A stretch of 64,000 bases of DNA from Paractinoplanes aksuensis. GTDB taxonomy: Bacteria; Actinomycetota; Actinomycetes; Mycobacteriales; Micromonosporaceae. The DNA lies in NCBI RefSeq assembly GCF_024137025.1, contig NZ_JAMYJR010000031.1, positions 62,001 through 126,000 of the forward strand, read 5' to 3'. Position 1 is the stretch's first letter. Each line of letters starts with the position of its first letter. A program made the position numbers and the translations under genes. The notes under the pieces are model-generated. The model had not been told where the DNA came from and ran no database searches. It saw only the letters and a program-made list of their open reading frames with translations. This document shows, piece by piece, positions 16,856 to 24,752 of the stretch.

Positions 16856-17190
16856 AGGTTCGAAGCCCCTTTCGCTGTGTCTAGGGTAACACGCTCAGGC
16901 AGCTATGTCCCGCCCAGCCGGTGACTGTTAGTGCAGCTCAGAGGCCCTGTGATGGGCGTTTCTGCGGCTTGACAGAAGCGCCCGGAGCTGCCTCAGTAAC
17001 TCACCGTGACGGGTTGGTGACGGCATTACCGATGGAGTCGGATATTTCGCACCTACGGCGTTTGTGAGGTCAAGCTTATCGCTAAGGTCCGGAAGCGCGC
17101 ACTACTGGCGGTCGGGCCCCCGTGATGCGAGGCTGAGCGCAAGGTCCCCGACCGAAGAACGACTGGGTCGGCTTGGGGGGAGGGTGAGTC
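16856..17190. other. 335-bp divergent intergenic region with long stem-loop
   Basis: No gene seen. It contains the carD ribosome-binding site at its left end and a strong stem-loop in the middle (16954-16983, with an outer helix at 16933-16939/16985-16991). A GGGGGGAGGG Shine-Dalgarno for the rightward gene is at its right end. Confidence 0.6.
16933..16991. ncRNA. Candidate structured RNA or hairpin element
   Basis: Inner stem GGGCGTTTCTG (16954-16964) pairs with CAGAAGCGCCC (16973-16983), giving 11 bp with one G-U, and an 8-base loop. Outer stem GCAGCTC (16933-16939) pairs with GAGCTGC (16985-16991). The two helices stack with an internal bulge on the left. No T-run follows on either strand, so it is not an ordinary terminator. 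It may be a 5' leader or small RNA; transcription is not shown. Confidence 0.3.
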
Positions 17191-17961
17191 ATGGCTGGTG
17201 CGAGCGACAACGGCGGATGGTCGTCGGATGGCGGTTCGCCCGACGACCTGCCCGACCTGCCTGAGGAGTGGGGCGTGATCGTCATCCCCGACGATCTGTC
17301 CGCGCTGTCCGACGAGGTCGACGCCGTTCGGGCCGAGCTCCGCCTGACCGGTCCGACCACCCGCTGGCAACGCCTGATGCGCCGGCCCGCGGCCCGCAAG
17401 CTGCGCCGGATCGGCACCGCCGCGATGCGCGCCCCGGTCCTGATCATCTCGCTGGCCGTCCTGGTCACCGTGGCCAGTCTGTTCGCGTCGGCGTGGCCCG
17501 GCCCGCCCCGCCAGCCCGCCGTTCAGCGCACGGCCTCGGCCGCGCCCGAGCGGGTCCAGACCCTGCCGGCACTCGAGCTGGTGGCCTCGGACGGCCAGAT
17601 GGTGCCGTTGCGGGGGCGGCTACCGGCAGTCATCCTGCTGGTCGACGGCTGTGCCTGCACGGCGCTGATTTCCGACACGATCGACGCGGTCGGGCCCGAG
17701 ATCGCTGTGATCACCGTCTCCACGCTGGCCGCGTCCGCGTCCGCCGTCGGCACGCCGCCGACCGGCGCCACGCCCCAGGCGAATGGCAAGACTGTGCGCA
17801 TGCTGAACGATCCGGCAGGCAGCCTGCGCACCCATCTGCGCCTCGCCGACCCCGACACGACGGCCGCCGCCGTGCTCGTCGACCGGGGCACCAACATCAT
17901 CCGCGTCGTCCCGCGCACGCTGTCGACCGACGATTTCCGGTCCGACCTGGCCCGGCTGTAA
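17191..17961 (+). CDS. Membrane-anchored thioredoxin-like protein with CxC motif
   Basis: 256 residues. An acidic cytoplasmic N-terminus of about 80 residues is followed by one transmembrane helix (about 82-103, PVLIISLAVLVTVASLFASAW), then an extracytoplasmic domain. That domain reads like a thioredoxin fold: LPAVILLVDGCACTALISD puts Cys154 and Cys156 where the redox site would be. It has a CxC rather than CxxC spacing. The strands around 170 and 215-240 fit the rest of the fold. Partner and substrate are unknown. A strong Shine-Dalgarno precedes the ATG. Confidence 0.75.
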   Translation: MAGASDNGGWSSDGGSPDDLPDLPEEWGVIVIPDDLSALSDEVDAVRAELRLTGPTTRWQRLMRRPAARKLRRIGTAAMRAPVLIISLAVLVTVASLFASAWPGPPRQPAVQRTASAAPERVQTLPALELVASDGQMVPLRGRLPAVILLVDGCACTALISDTIDAVGPEIAVITVSTLAASASAVGTPPTGATPQANGKTVRMLNDPAGSLRTHLRLADPDTTAAAVLVDRGTNIIRVVPRTLSTDDFRSDLARL

Positions 17962-18051
17962 GCGAACGCCGGCCAAAGCGAGCCCGGCCAAATAGTGAGC
18001 GCCGGCCAAAAGCGAGCCCGGCCAAACAGCGAGCACCGGGCAACAGCGGGC
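17961..18051. repeat. 16-17 bp tandem repeat, five copies
   Basis: Consensus AGCGAGCNCCGGCCAAA starts at 17961, 17977, 17994, 18011 and 18028, with a partial copy at 18045. The array fills almost the whole gap between two convergent genes. Each unit has a GGCCGG-type core, so transcripts of either strand could fold. Confidence 0.85.
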
Positions 18052-18081
18052 TCCGCCGGACAAGAGCCGTGGCGACGGGCG

Positions 18082-18540
18082 TCAGTCGAAGACGTGTTCG
18101 ACCTGGTAGCGGAAGACCACCGGGCCGTTGTCGCTGACCACGATGTTCAGGCGCATCACGTCGCCCAGGCCGACTTCGAAGCTGTAGACCGGCCGGTCGC
18201 CCGAACACTGCAGGCCGCGGCCGGTGTCCGGCCCTATCTGGCTCAGGCTCACCCGAAGCTGGGACTCGGGACCACCGCGGCAGATCATCGACACCCGGTA
18301 CTCGCCCGTCTCGACCGACGTCTCGAAGGACTGGTCGGCGCCGCCGCCCAGCACGGAGGTCGACGCGTCGACCTGGTCCTCGGTGTCGGGCAGTTGCTGT
18401 TCGACGGCCGTACGCCATTCGTTGATCTGGTCGTTGTCGCGGCCCGGCGGGGCCGACGCGAAGAACCAGGACGCCCCGCCCACGACCAGCACAGCGGCCG
18501 CCGCGTAGAGGACGGCGCCCCGCGCCCGCTCACCCGTCAC
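18082..18540 (-). CDS. Single-pass membrane protein coupled to type III PKS
   Basis: 152 residues, family not recognised. One hydrophobic helix at about 10-28 (VLYAAAAVLVVGGASWFFAS) acts as a signal anchor. The rest looks extracytoplasmic and beta-rich, with two cysteines (MICRGG, GLQCSGD) likely to pair. GTG start overlaps the type III PKS stop by 4 bp, so it is the last gene of that operon. Whether it takes part in product formation or merely follows it is unknown. Confidence 0.75.
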   Translation of the reverse strand: MTGERARGAVLYAAAAVLVVGGASWFFASAPPGRDNDQINEWRTAVEQQLPDTEDQVDASTSVLGGGADQSFETSVETGEYRVSMICRGGPESQLRVSLSQIGPDTGRGLQCSGDRPVYSFEVGLGDVMRLNIVVSDNGPVVFRYQVEHVFD

Positions 18541-19598
18541 GCTGTGACTGTAGAGGCCTCGAGCAGCGTCCCGTAGAGCGTGAGCCCCGGTCCGAACGCC
18601 AGCATCACCACCCGTCGCGGCGGGGCCGGGCGGCTCCGCAGCGCGTCGAGCACCAGCAACACCGTGGGCGACGAGCAGTTCCCGTACGCCGACAGCACGC
18701 CCCTCGATGCGGCCAGCGCCTCGTCATCGAGACCGAGTTGTTGCTGAACGACGTCCAGGATCTTGGGGCCGCCGGGGTGGACGGCCCAGCCGTCGATGTC
18801 GCCGATGCCCAGCCCGTGCCGGCCGAGCAGGTCGTCGACCAGTTGGCGGACGTGCATCTCGAGCACGGCCGGAACGCGGGGCGACAGGCCCATCCGGAAG
18901 CCCAGGTCGGTCACCTCCCATGTCATGTGGTCGGCGGTGGTGGTGTCGGTGACCGCGACGACGTCGCGCAGGGTGTAGCCGGGACCCTCCGGGGTCAGCA
19001 CGACCGCGGCCGCGGCGTCGGCGAACAGCGCGTGCGAGACGATCTGCTGCAGATCGGTGCGGGTGCTCGCCGGCTGCAGGTGCAGGCTGGTCAGCTCGGC
19101 GCAGAGCAGCAGGGCCGGCCGGCCGCGGGCGACCACGAAGTCGGCCGCCGTGCCCAGGCCCGGCAGCGCCGCGTAGCAGCCCATGTGCCCGACGAAGAGG
19201 CGCTGGACGGACGGCGACATGCCCAGGTCGCGGGCGAGCAGAATGTCGAGCCCGGGCGTGGCGTAGCCGGTGCAGCAGCAGACCGCGAACAGCCCGAGCT
19301 CGTCGGCCCGGACGTCGGCGTCGGTCAGCGCCCGTTCCACTGCCTCTTTGCCCAGCGGCACGGCCTCGACCTGGTAGCGCCGCATGCGCTGCTCGGTCGA
19401 CCAGTCGGACACGTCCTCGAGCAACGGGCTGACCGCGGCCTGCCGGGTGCGTACGCCGGAGTTCGTGAAAATGCGCCGCGCGAGCGCCCGCTTCTCGGCG
19501 GTGTAGTGCTTCGCGAAGAAGCCGTCCCAGAGATCGTCCTGCCCGGCAGGCGGCGGCAGCGCTGTTCCCAGCCCTGCGATGGTTGCGTTGCGATTCAC
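18537..19598 (-). CDS. Type III polyketide synthase
   Basis: 353 residues, typical length for chalcone/stilbene-synthase-fold enzymes. The Cys-His-Asn catalytic triad is visible: Cys141 (VGHMGCYAALPGL), His274 (WAVHPGGPKI) and Asn307 (SAYGNCSSPT). The C-terminal FGPGLTLYG loop is conserved. GTG at 19598 has GGGGAGG 5 bp upstream. Together with the oxygenase-like flavoprotein, methyltransferase and UbiA gene it resembles the alkylresorcinol-derived quinone cluster of Actinoplanes missouriensis (agq). The likely product is an alkylresorcinol from a fatty acyl starter and malonyl-CoA. The starter is not predictable from sequence. Confidence 0.92.
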   Translation of the reverse strand: MNRNATIAGLGTALPPPAGQDDLWDGFFAKHYTAEKRALARRIFTNSGVRTRQAAVSPLLEDVSDWSTEQRMRRYQVEAVPLGKEAVERALTDADVRADELGLFAVCCCTGYATPGLDILLARDLGMSPSVQRLFVGHMGCYAALPGLGTAADFVVARGRPALLLCAELTSLHLQPASTRTDLQQIVSHALFADAAAAVVLTPEGPGYTLRDVVAVTDTTTADHMTWEVTDLGFRMGLSPRVPAVLEMHVRQLVDDLLGRHGLGIGDIDGWAVHPGGPKILDVVQQQLGLDDEALAASRGVLSAYGNCSSPTVLLVLDALRSRPAPPRRVVMLAFGPGLTLYGTLLEASTVTA

Positions 19599-19645
19599 TT
19601 GTGCCTCCCCGGCCTGAACCCCGCCGCCCATGCCTCTTACAGCTG

Positions 19646-20800
19646 TTACCAGCGCGGCGCCGAACCCTCCGAATCCGCGTCCCCGCCGAGGGCGTCTACC
19701 CCCAGCCAGTCCGCACACACATCACTGGTCGCCGGTTGTAGTGATCCGGCTCTCGCGTCCCGGTAGAGCCGCTCCAGCGGATGCCCGCGACGCATGGCCG
19801 ACGTGCCGGCGGCCTCGAGCATCGAGGCCGCCACCTCGGCCGCGGTCGTGCCGGCGAGCAGCTTGGCCCGCCACACCCAGCGGTTGGTCTCGGCCTCGCC
19901 GGGCTGCTCGTCGACCCGGCGGGCGGCCTCCAGGACGGCCAGGTGGGCCGCGGCCACGGCGGCGTCGGCCCGGCCGATCCGCGACCGGATGGCCGGCAGA
20001 TGACCCAGCTTGCGCTCGTTGACGTGCTCGACCGCCGCGTCCACGGCGGCCCGGGCCACCCCGACGTAGACGGCCGCGTAGCTGGCCACCATCCAGTGCG
20101 GGGCCAGCTGGGCCACGACCAGAGCCAGGCCCTCGACCCCGCCCAGCAGCGCGCCGGCCGGCACGGTGACGTCGACGTGCAGGTCGTGCGAGCCGGTGGC
20201 CCGCATGCCGAGCGCGTCCCAGGTCGGCTCCACCCGCAGGCCCTCGCCCGCGGGCACCAGGAACTGGGAGACCTGGGCCGGGTCGGCGGTGCTGCGGGCG
20301 GCGACCAGATAGGCGTCGGCGTGGCCCGCCCCCGAGCAGAACGTCTTGGCGCCCTTGATCCGGTAACCCCCGTCCACGGCCTCGTACGACGTCGTGAGCT
20401 GCGACAACCGGGAGCCGGCGCCCCGCTCGCTCATCGCCACGGCGTACCACTTGCCCTCGGCCGCGGCCCGCAGCGCGTCGTCGCGGGCCCGCAGCGCCTC
20501 GGGCGGGAGGCCCAGGGCGTCGGCCAGCTCGTCGGTGACGCCGGCCAGGGCGCCGGTCACCGAGGCGTGCATGTTGAAGATCAGCGCGGTCGCGCCGTTG
20601 CCCCGGGCCAGCTCGTACGCGGTCGCCGCGTACTCGGCGAAGCCGGCCCCGGCCCCGCCCAGCCGGGCCGGGACCATCAGCCCGAACAGGCCCGCGGCGC
20701 GCAGGTCGGCGAAGTCGTCGGCCGGGAAACTGCCGTCGCGGTCGTGGGCGGCGGCGCGGGCCGCGAACCGGGGCGCGAGCCGCCGGGCCTCTGAACTCAT
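19646..20800 (-). CDS. Acyl-CoA-dehydrogenase-fold flavoprotein, probable monooxygenase
   Basis: 384 residues, acyl-CoA dehydrogenase superfamily: helical N-domain, a middle beta-domain (YAVAMSERGAGSRLSQL, GYRIKGAKTFCSGAGHADAYLV), and a C-terminal helical domain. The C-terminal active-site segment reads RDARAGSLQPATSD, with no Glu where true dehydrogenases have a YEGT-type base. It therefore looks like the flavin monooxygenase branch (HsaA/DszC-type). Within this cluster it could hydroxylate the resorcinol ring. ATG at 20800 overlaps the methyltransferase stop (ATGA). A two-component enzyme of this type would need an external flavin reductase, not seen here. Confidence 0.85.
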   Translation of the reverse strand: MSSEARRLAPRFAARAAAHDRDGSFPADDFADLRAAGLFGLMVPARLGGAGAGFAEYAATAYELARGNGATALIFNMHASVTGALAGVTDELADALGLPPEALRARDDALRAAAEGKWYAVAMSERGAGSRLSQLTTSYEAVDGGYRIKGAKTFCSGAGHADAYLVAARSTADPAQVSQFLVPAGEGLRVEPTWDALGMRATGSHDLHVDVTVPAGALLGGVEGLALVVAQLAPHWMVASYAAVYVGVARAAVDAAVEHVNERKLGHLPAIRSRIGRADAAVAAAHLAVLEAARRVDEQPGEAETNRWVWRAKLLAGTTAAEVAASMLEAAGTSAMRRGHPLERLYRDARAGSLQPATSDVCADWLGVDALGGDADSEGSAPRW

Positions 20801-21525
20801 CCGGCTTCCTCTGCTGCTTTGCGACCGACGCCCTGGTAGAGCACGGCCGTCGAGCGGGTGGGGACGATGCGGCCCAGCGGGCGGCCGTTGGACTCCGTAC
20901 GCGGGCCGAGCCAGCGGATCAGCCCGGGGACACTGGGGCGGGCGCCGCGCACCTTCAGGCGTACGCCGTGGGAAGCGCACTCCGCGGTGAGCGTGCGCGG
21001 GTCGACGAACAGTGACGGATCGTGCAGGCCGACCGGGGCGAGACCGATCAGCTCGCCCAGCGTGACCGTCACGAAACGACTGAGCGGGTTGTCGTTGACC
21101 GTGTCGAGCACGAGCAGTCCGCCCGGCTTGAGCACGCGGCACAGCTCGGCGACAGTGCCCGGCAGATCGGTGACGTGTTCGAGGATCTCGCCCGCCGCCA
21201 CGACGTCGGCCGAGGCAGTGGCCAGGGGCAACGTCGTCACATCACCGCGTACGGCCGTCATGCCGCGCTGTGCGGCCTGGGTCAGCCCGGACGAGCGCAG
21301 GTCGACCCCGACATGGCGGTAGCCCTTGCCCGCGACATGGGGCGCGAGCAGGCCACCGCCGCAGCCCGCGTCGACCAGCACCGCGCCCTCGGAGCGGGCG
21401 GGCGGGATCAACCGGGCCCGGGCCGCGGCCAGCCAGTGCAGCAGTTCGAAGTGACCGCCGGGACGCCACCACTCGCCGGCCAGGTCGTCGTACTGACGCG
21501 GATCGTTACGCGGCATCGACGGCAT
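20797..21525 (-). CDS. UbiG-like SAM-dependent methyltransferase
   Basis: About 242 residues, class I methyltransferase. DAGCGGGLLA is motif I; an acidic strand end (HVGVDLRSSGL) and LPLATASADVVAAGEILEHV follow. The N-terminal DDLAGEWWRPGGHFELLHWL segment is the hallmark of UbiG-type 3-demethylubiquinol O-methyltransferases. First gene of the leftward operon with the flavoprotein and the type III PKS, so an O-methylation of a polyphenol lipid is likely. Start at 21525 (MPSMPRN) or 21516; longer versions would run into the divergent UbiA gene's start region. Confidence 0.88.
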   Translation of the reverse strand: MPSMPRNDPRQYDDLAGEWWRPGGHFELLHWLAAARARLIPPARSEGAVLVDAGCGGGLLAPHVAGKGYRHVGVDLRSSGLTQAAQRGMTAVRGDVTTLPLATASADVVAAGEILEHVTDLPGTVAELCRVLKPGGLLVLDTVNDNPLSRFVTVTLGELIGLAPVGLHDPSLFVDPRTLTAECASHGVRLKVRGARPSVPGLIRWLGPRTESNGRPLGRIVPTRSTAVLYQGVGRKAAEEAG

Positions 21526-21571
21526 GTGATCGAGCGTGGCATGACTACGGCACACCCGCCACACTGCTCGC

Positions 21572-22399
21572 ATGTCCCGTGCGCTGGCAGTGATCAAGTC
21601 GTCTCATCCGGAGCCCGGTGGCGCCGTCACGGTGGCGATGACCTTGCTGGCCGTCGGGGTCGGTCATCGGGGCTGGTCCGTCCTGGGTGTCTTCGCGGCG
21701 GTGGGGGCGACCCAGCTCGCGGTGGGCTGGGTCAACGACTGGCTCGACGCCGACCGCGACCAGGTCGCCGGGCGTACGGACAAGCCGGTCGCCTCGGGGG
21801 CGGTCTCCCGGCGTACGGTCGGGTGGGCCGGCCTGATCGCCGCGCTGGCCATTCCCCTGCTCGGGCTGCCGTTCGGGTTGATGCCGACCGTTCTGATCAC
21901 GCTGGTCGGCGTGTTCGCGCTGCTCTACGACTGGCCGCTGAAGTCCACCGTGTTGTCCGTGGTGCCTTATGTGGTGGCGTTCGGGCTGCTGCCGGCGTTC
22001 GTGGTGGTGTCGCTGCCGGGCCATCCGGCGCCGCCCGTGTGGCTGGTCGCGGCGGGGTCGCTGCTGGGCGCGGGCGCCCACTTCGCGAACGTGCTGCCCG
22101 ATCTCGCGGATGACGCGGCGACGGGCGTACGGGGCCTGCCGCACCGCCTCGGCGCGACCGGCTCGACCGTGGCCGCCGCACTGCTGTTGCTGGCGGCGAC
22201 CCTCACCCTGGTGTTCGGGCCGCCCGGGCCGCCGTCGTGGGCGGGCTGGGCCGGCGCCGCGGCCGCCGTCGTGGTCCTTCCCCTCGGGTGGTACGCCACC
22301 ACGCGTGCGAAGGGACGCGGGGTCGCCATGTTCCGGGCCGTGATCCTGGTCGCCCTCATCGACGTTCTGCTGCTCATCTCCAGTGGCCGGGTGGTGTGA
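21572..22399 (+). CDS. UbiA-family prenyltransferase
   Basis: 275 residues, membrane-embedded with about eight helices. The two Asp-rich metal-diphosphate motifs are clear: NDWLDADRD (around 57-65, followed by GRTDKPVASG) and NVLPDLADD (around 174-182, followed by GVRGLPHRLG). It transfers an isoprenoid chain to an aromatic or polar acceptor. It diverges from the methyltransferase by about 46 bp, consistent with shared control of one pathway. The acceptor could be the alkyl-hydroquinone of the PKS cluster. A menaquinone-type role is the alternative but less likely here. Confidence 0.88.
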   Translation: MSRALAVIKSSHPEPGGAVTVAMTLLAVGVGHRGWSVLGVFAAVGATQLAVGWVNDWLDADRDQVAGRTDKPVASGAVSRRTVGWAGLIAALAIPLLGLPFGLMPTVLITLVGVFALLYDWPLKSTVLSVVPYVVAFGLLPAFVVVSLPGHPAPPVWLVAAGSLLGAGAHFANVLPDLADDAATGVRGLPHRLGATGSTVAAALLLLAATLTLVFGPPGPPSWAGWAGAAAAVVVLPLGWYATTRAKGRGVAMFRAVILVALIDVLLLISSGRVV

Positions 22400-22488
22400 T
22401 TGGACGGGTCGCCGCACGCGCTCGATCACCGACCTCTAGGCTGAGCCTGTTCGAGGAGTCGAGCTTCAGGTTTGCTTGGAGGATCGTG

Positions 22489-23226
22489 ATGCGCTCGCTG
22501 GGAACCCGTCGCGTGGCGCTGGCCGCGGGTACCGCCACGGTCGCCGTGCTGGCGCTGGCCGGCTGCTCGGCCGGCCAGGTGGCCGAGACGGCCCTCCTCC
22601 AGGCGCCGATCTCCGGTCTCAACACGCAGAGCCCCGACGGCCGCGTGCAGATCCGCAACCTCCAGGTCGACTACACCGACCCCGAGGGCTACCCGGCCAA
22701 CGGCGACGCCTCGATCGAGGTGGGGCTGTACAACCACACCACCGAGCCGGTGACCATCCTGATCAGCAGCAAGCCGCTGCAGAACGAGACCGCGGGCGTC
22801 GTCTCGGCCCGTCAGATCGGCCTGTCCGGTGGTTCCGCCGCCGCGTCGCCGAGCGCGAACCCCGAGCCCTCGGGCGGCCCCGACGGCGCGTCGGCTCAGC
22901 CCGGCCCGCCCGACCAGGCCGGCAGCATCCCCGACCCGTCGGGCGCGCCGAGCGCTTCCGGTGCGCCGGCGTCGGCTCCCGCGGCCGCGACGCTGCAGCC
23001 GGCCCGCATCACCCTCCAGGCCCTGAGCAGCACGACGTTCCTGCCGGACGACACGGCGAAGCTCGTCGCGGCCGGTCTGAGCGACGACCTCAAGCCGGGC
23101 AACTCGCTCAGCCTGGTCTTCGAGATCAGCGGCTACTCGCAGCCGCTCGAACTTCTCGCCCCGGTCGCCATCCCGCTGTCGCCGGCCTCGCGTGGCCCGG
23201 CCGCGGAAGTTGAGGAGCACGAGTAA
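22489..23226 (+). CDS. Lipoprotein upstream of radA (LpqE-position)
   Basis: 245 residues. Signal peptide with a lipobox ending LALAGC puts the lipidated Cys at about residue 25. The mature domain begins with strands (RVQIRNLQVDYTD, ASIEVGLYNHT) that look like an immunoglobulin-like beta sandwich. It is interrupted by a Ser/Pro/Ala-rich insert (about 115-165). GGAGG precedes the ATG at 22489. It takes the place of LpqE, found upstream of radA and disA in mycobacteria, and probably belongs to the same copper-chaperone-like lipoprotein group. Function not established. Confidence 0.85.
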   Translation: MRSLGTRRVALAAGTATVAVLALAGCSAGQVAETALLQAPISGLNTQSPDGRVQIRNLQVDYTDPEGYPANGDASIEVGLYNHTTEPVTILISSKPLQNETAGVVSARQIGLSGGSAAASPSANPEPSGGPDGASAQPGPPDQAGSIPDPSGAPSASGAPASAPAAATLQPARITLQALSSTTFLPDDTAKLVAAGLSDDLKPGNSLSLVFEISGYSQPLELLAPVAIPLSPASRGPAAEVEEHE

Positions 23227-23239
23227 AGATGTCGTACCG

Positions 23240-23260
23240 CCCCGCTAGTTTTGCGGGGTG
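23240..23260 (+). promoter_or_regulatory. Hairpin overlapping the radA start codon
   Basis: CCCCGC (23240-23245) pairs with GCGGGG (23253-23258) around a TAGTTTT loop. The last G of the right arm is the first base of the radA GTG. No other Shine-Dalgarno is visible. It may end the lipoprotein transcript or control radA translation. Confidence 0.4.
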
Positions 23261-24676
23261 ACATCGTCCCGCACGGCCGCCAAGGCCGCCCGCCCCACGT
23301 ACGTCTGTGACGCCTGCGGCCACCAGCCGCCCAAGTGGCTGGGCCGTTGTCCCGAGTGCGGCGAGTGGGGCTCGGTCATCGAGTCCACGGTGAGCACCCC
23401 GCTCGGCGCAGGCCGGGTGGTCAGCTCGCGCCTGCCGTCCGAGCCGGCCCGTCCCATCGCCCAGATCAGCGCCGCGCCGGCCAAGGCCGTGCCGACCAAC
23501 GTGGGCGAGCTCGACCGGGTTCTCGGCGGCGGCCTGGTCCCCGGCGCGGTGGTGCTGCTGGCCGGCGAGCCCGGCGTGGGCAAGTCCACTCTGCTGCTCG
23601 ACGTGGCCCAACAGTGGGCGGCCGGCGCGGGCACACCGTCCCTGGTGGTCAGTGGCGAAGAGTCGGTGAGCCAGGTGCGGCTGCGGGCCGAGCGGCTCGG
23701 CGCCCTGCACGACCAGCTCTACCTGGCCTCCGAGAGCGATCTGGGCGCCGTGCTGGGCCACCTCGACGCGGTCAAGCCGGGCCTGCTCATCGTCGACTCG
23801 GTGCAGACGATCTCCGCTCCCGGCACCGAGGGCGTGTCCGGCGGCGTCACCCAGGTCCGGGCCGTGACCGCGGCGCTGGTCGGCGTGGCCAAGGAACGGG
23901 GCATCGCCACCGTCCTGGTGGGCCACGTCACTAAAGACGGTCAGGTCGCCGGTCCGCGCGTGCTGGAACACCTGGTCGACGTGGTGCTCCACTTCGAGGG
24001 CGACAAGCACTCGTCGCTGCGCCTGGTGCGCGGGGTCAAGAACCGCTACGGCGCGGCCGACGAGGTGGGCTGCTTCGAGATGAACGAGAGCGGCATCGCC
24101 AGCCTGCCCGACCCGTCCGGGCTGTTCCTCACCCGCTACAACGAGCCCGTGCCCGGCACCTGCGTGACAGTGGCCATGGAGGGTCGCCGGGCGCTGGTGA
24201 CCGAGGTGCAGGCGCTGATCGGGGCCGAGGTGCAGGGCTCGCCGCGGCGTACTGTCTCGGGCCTCGACAGTGCCCGGCTGGCCATGGTGCTCGCGGTGCT
24301 CGAAAGGCGGACCAAGCAGCTCAAGCTCTACAACCGCGAGGTCTTCGCGGCCACGGTCGGCGGCATCCGGCTGATCGAGCCGTCGGCCGACCTGGCGATG
24401 GCGCTGGCGGTGGCCTCCGGCGGGCTCGACCTGGCCATGGCGCCCCACCTGGTGGCGATCGGCGAGGTCGGGCTGACCGGCGAGATCCGGCGGGTCGGGG
24501 CTGTCGGGCGACGGCTGGCCGAGGCGGCCCGGCTCGGCTTCAAGGTGGCGCTCGTGCCGCCCGGCTGCGCCCCCGAGGCGCCCAAGGGCATCGAGGTGAT
24601 CGAGGTGAGCGATCTGCGGTCGGCGCTGCAGTCCGCGGCCCGCGCGTCGGCCGCCGCCGGCGGTGACCGACGGTGA
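23258..24676 (+). CDS. radA: DNA repair protein RadA
   Basis: 472 residues. N-terminal C4 zinc finger (YVCDACGHQPPKWLGRCPECGEW), RecA-like ATPase with Walker A GEPGVGKST near 105-113, the RadA-specific KNRYGAADEVG motif near 265, and a C-terminal Lon-protease-like domain ending GVAPEAPK-type residues. RadA drives branch migration during recombination. The GTG start sits against a hairpin. Between the lipoprotein and disA as in mycobacteria, where RadA is reported to interact with and restrain DisA. Confidence 0.96.
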   Translation: MTSSRTAAKAARPTYVCDACGHQPPKWLGRCPECGEWGSVIESTVSTPLGAGRVVSSRLPSEPARPIAQISAAPAKAVPTNVGELDRVLGGGLVPGAVVLLAGEPGVGKSTLLLDVAQQWAAGAGTPSLVVSGEESVSQVRLRAERLGALHDQLYLASESDLGAVLGHLDAVKPGLLIVDSVQTISAPGTEGVSGGVTQVRAVTAALVGVAKERGIATVLVGHVTKDGQVAGPRVLEHLVDVVLHFEGDKHSSLRLVRGVKNRYGAADEVGCFEMNESGIASLPDPSGLFLTRYNEPVPGTCVTVAMEGRRALVTEVQALIGAEVQGSPRRTVSGLDSARLAMVLAVLERRTKQLKLYNREVFAATVGGIRLIEPSADLAMALAVASGGLDLAMAPHLVAIGEVGLTGEIRRVGAVGRRLAEAARLGFKVALVPPGCAPEAPKGIEVIEVSDLRSALQSAARASAAAGGDRR

Positions 24677-24737
24677 CGTTTCATCACGCTACGGAGCATT
24701 CATCGAACCACGCGGCGTCGCCCTGGATGACAGTCCG

Positions 24738-24752
24738 TAGAATGTCCAGGTG
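24738..24752 (+). promoter_or_regulatory. Possible leaderless promoter of disA
   Basis: TAGAAT (24738-24743) matches a -10 box and ends only 6 bp before the disA GTG. That is the spacing expected if transcription begins at the start codon. No Shine-Dalgarno is visible and no convincing -35 box is seen. Confidence 0.4.

Noticed and set aside
19646-20800. Ordinary acyl-CoA dehydrogenase of fatty acid breakdown
   Set aside because: The catalytic Glu segment is missing and the gene is inside a polyketide-type operon.
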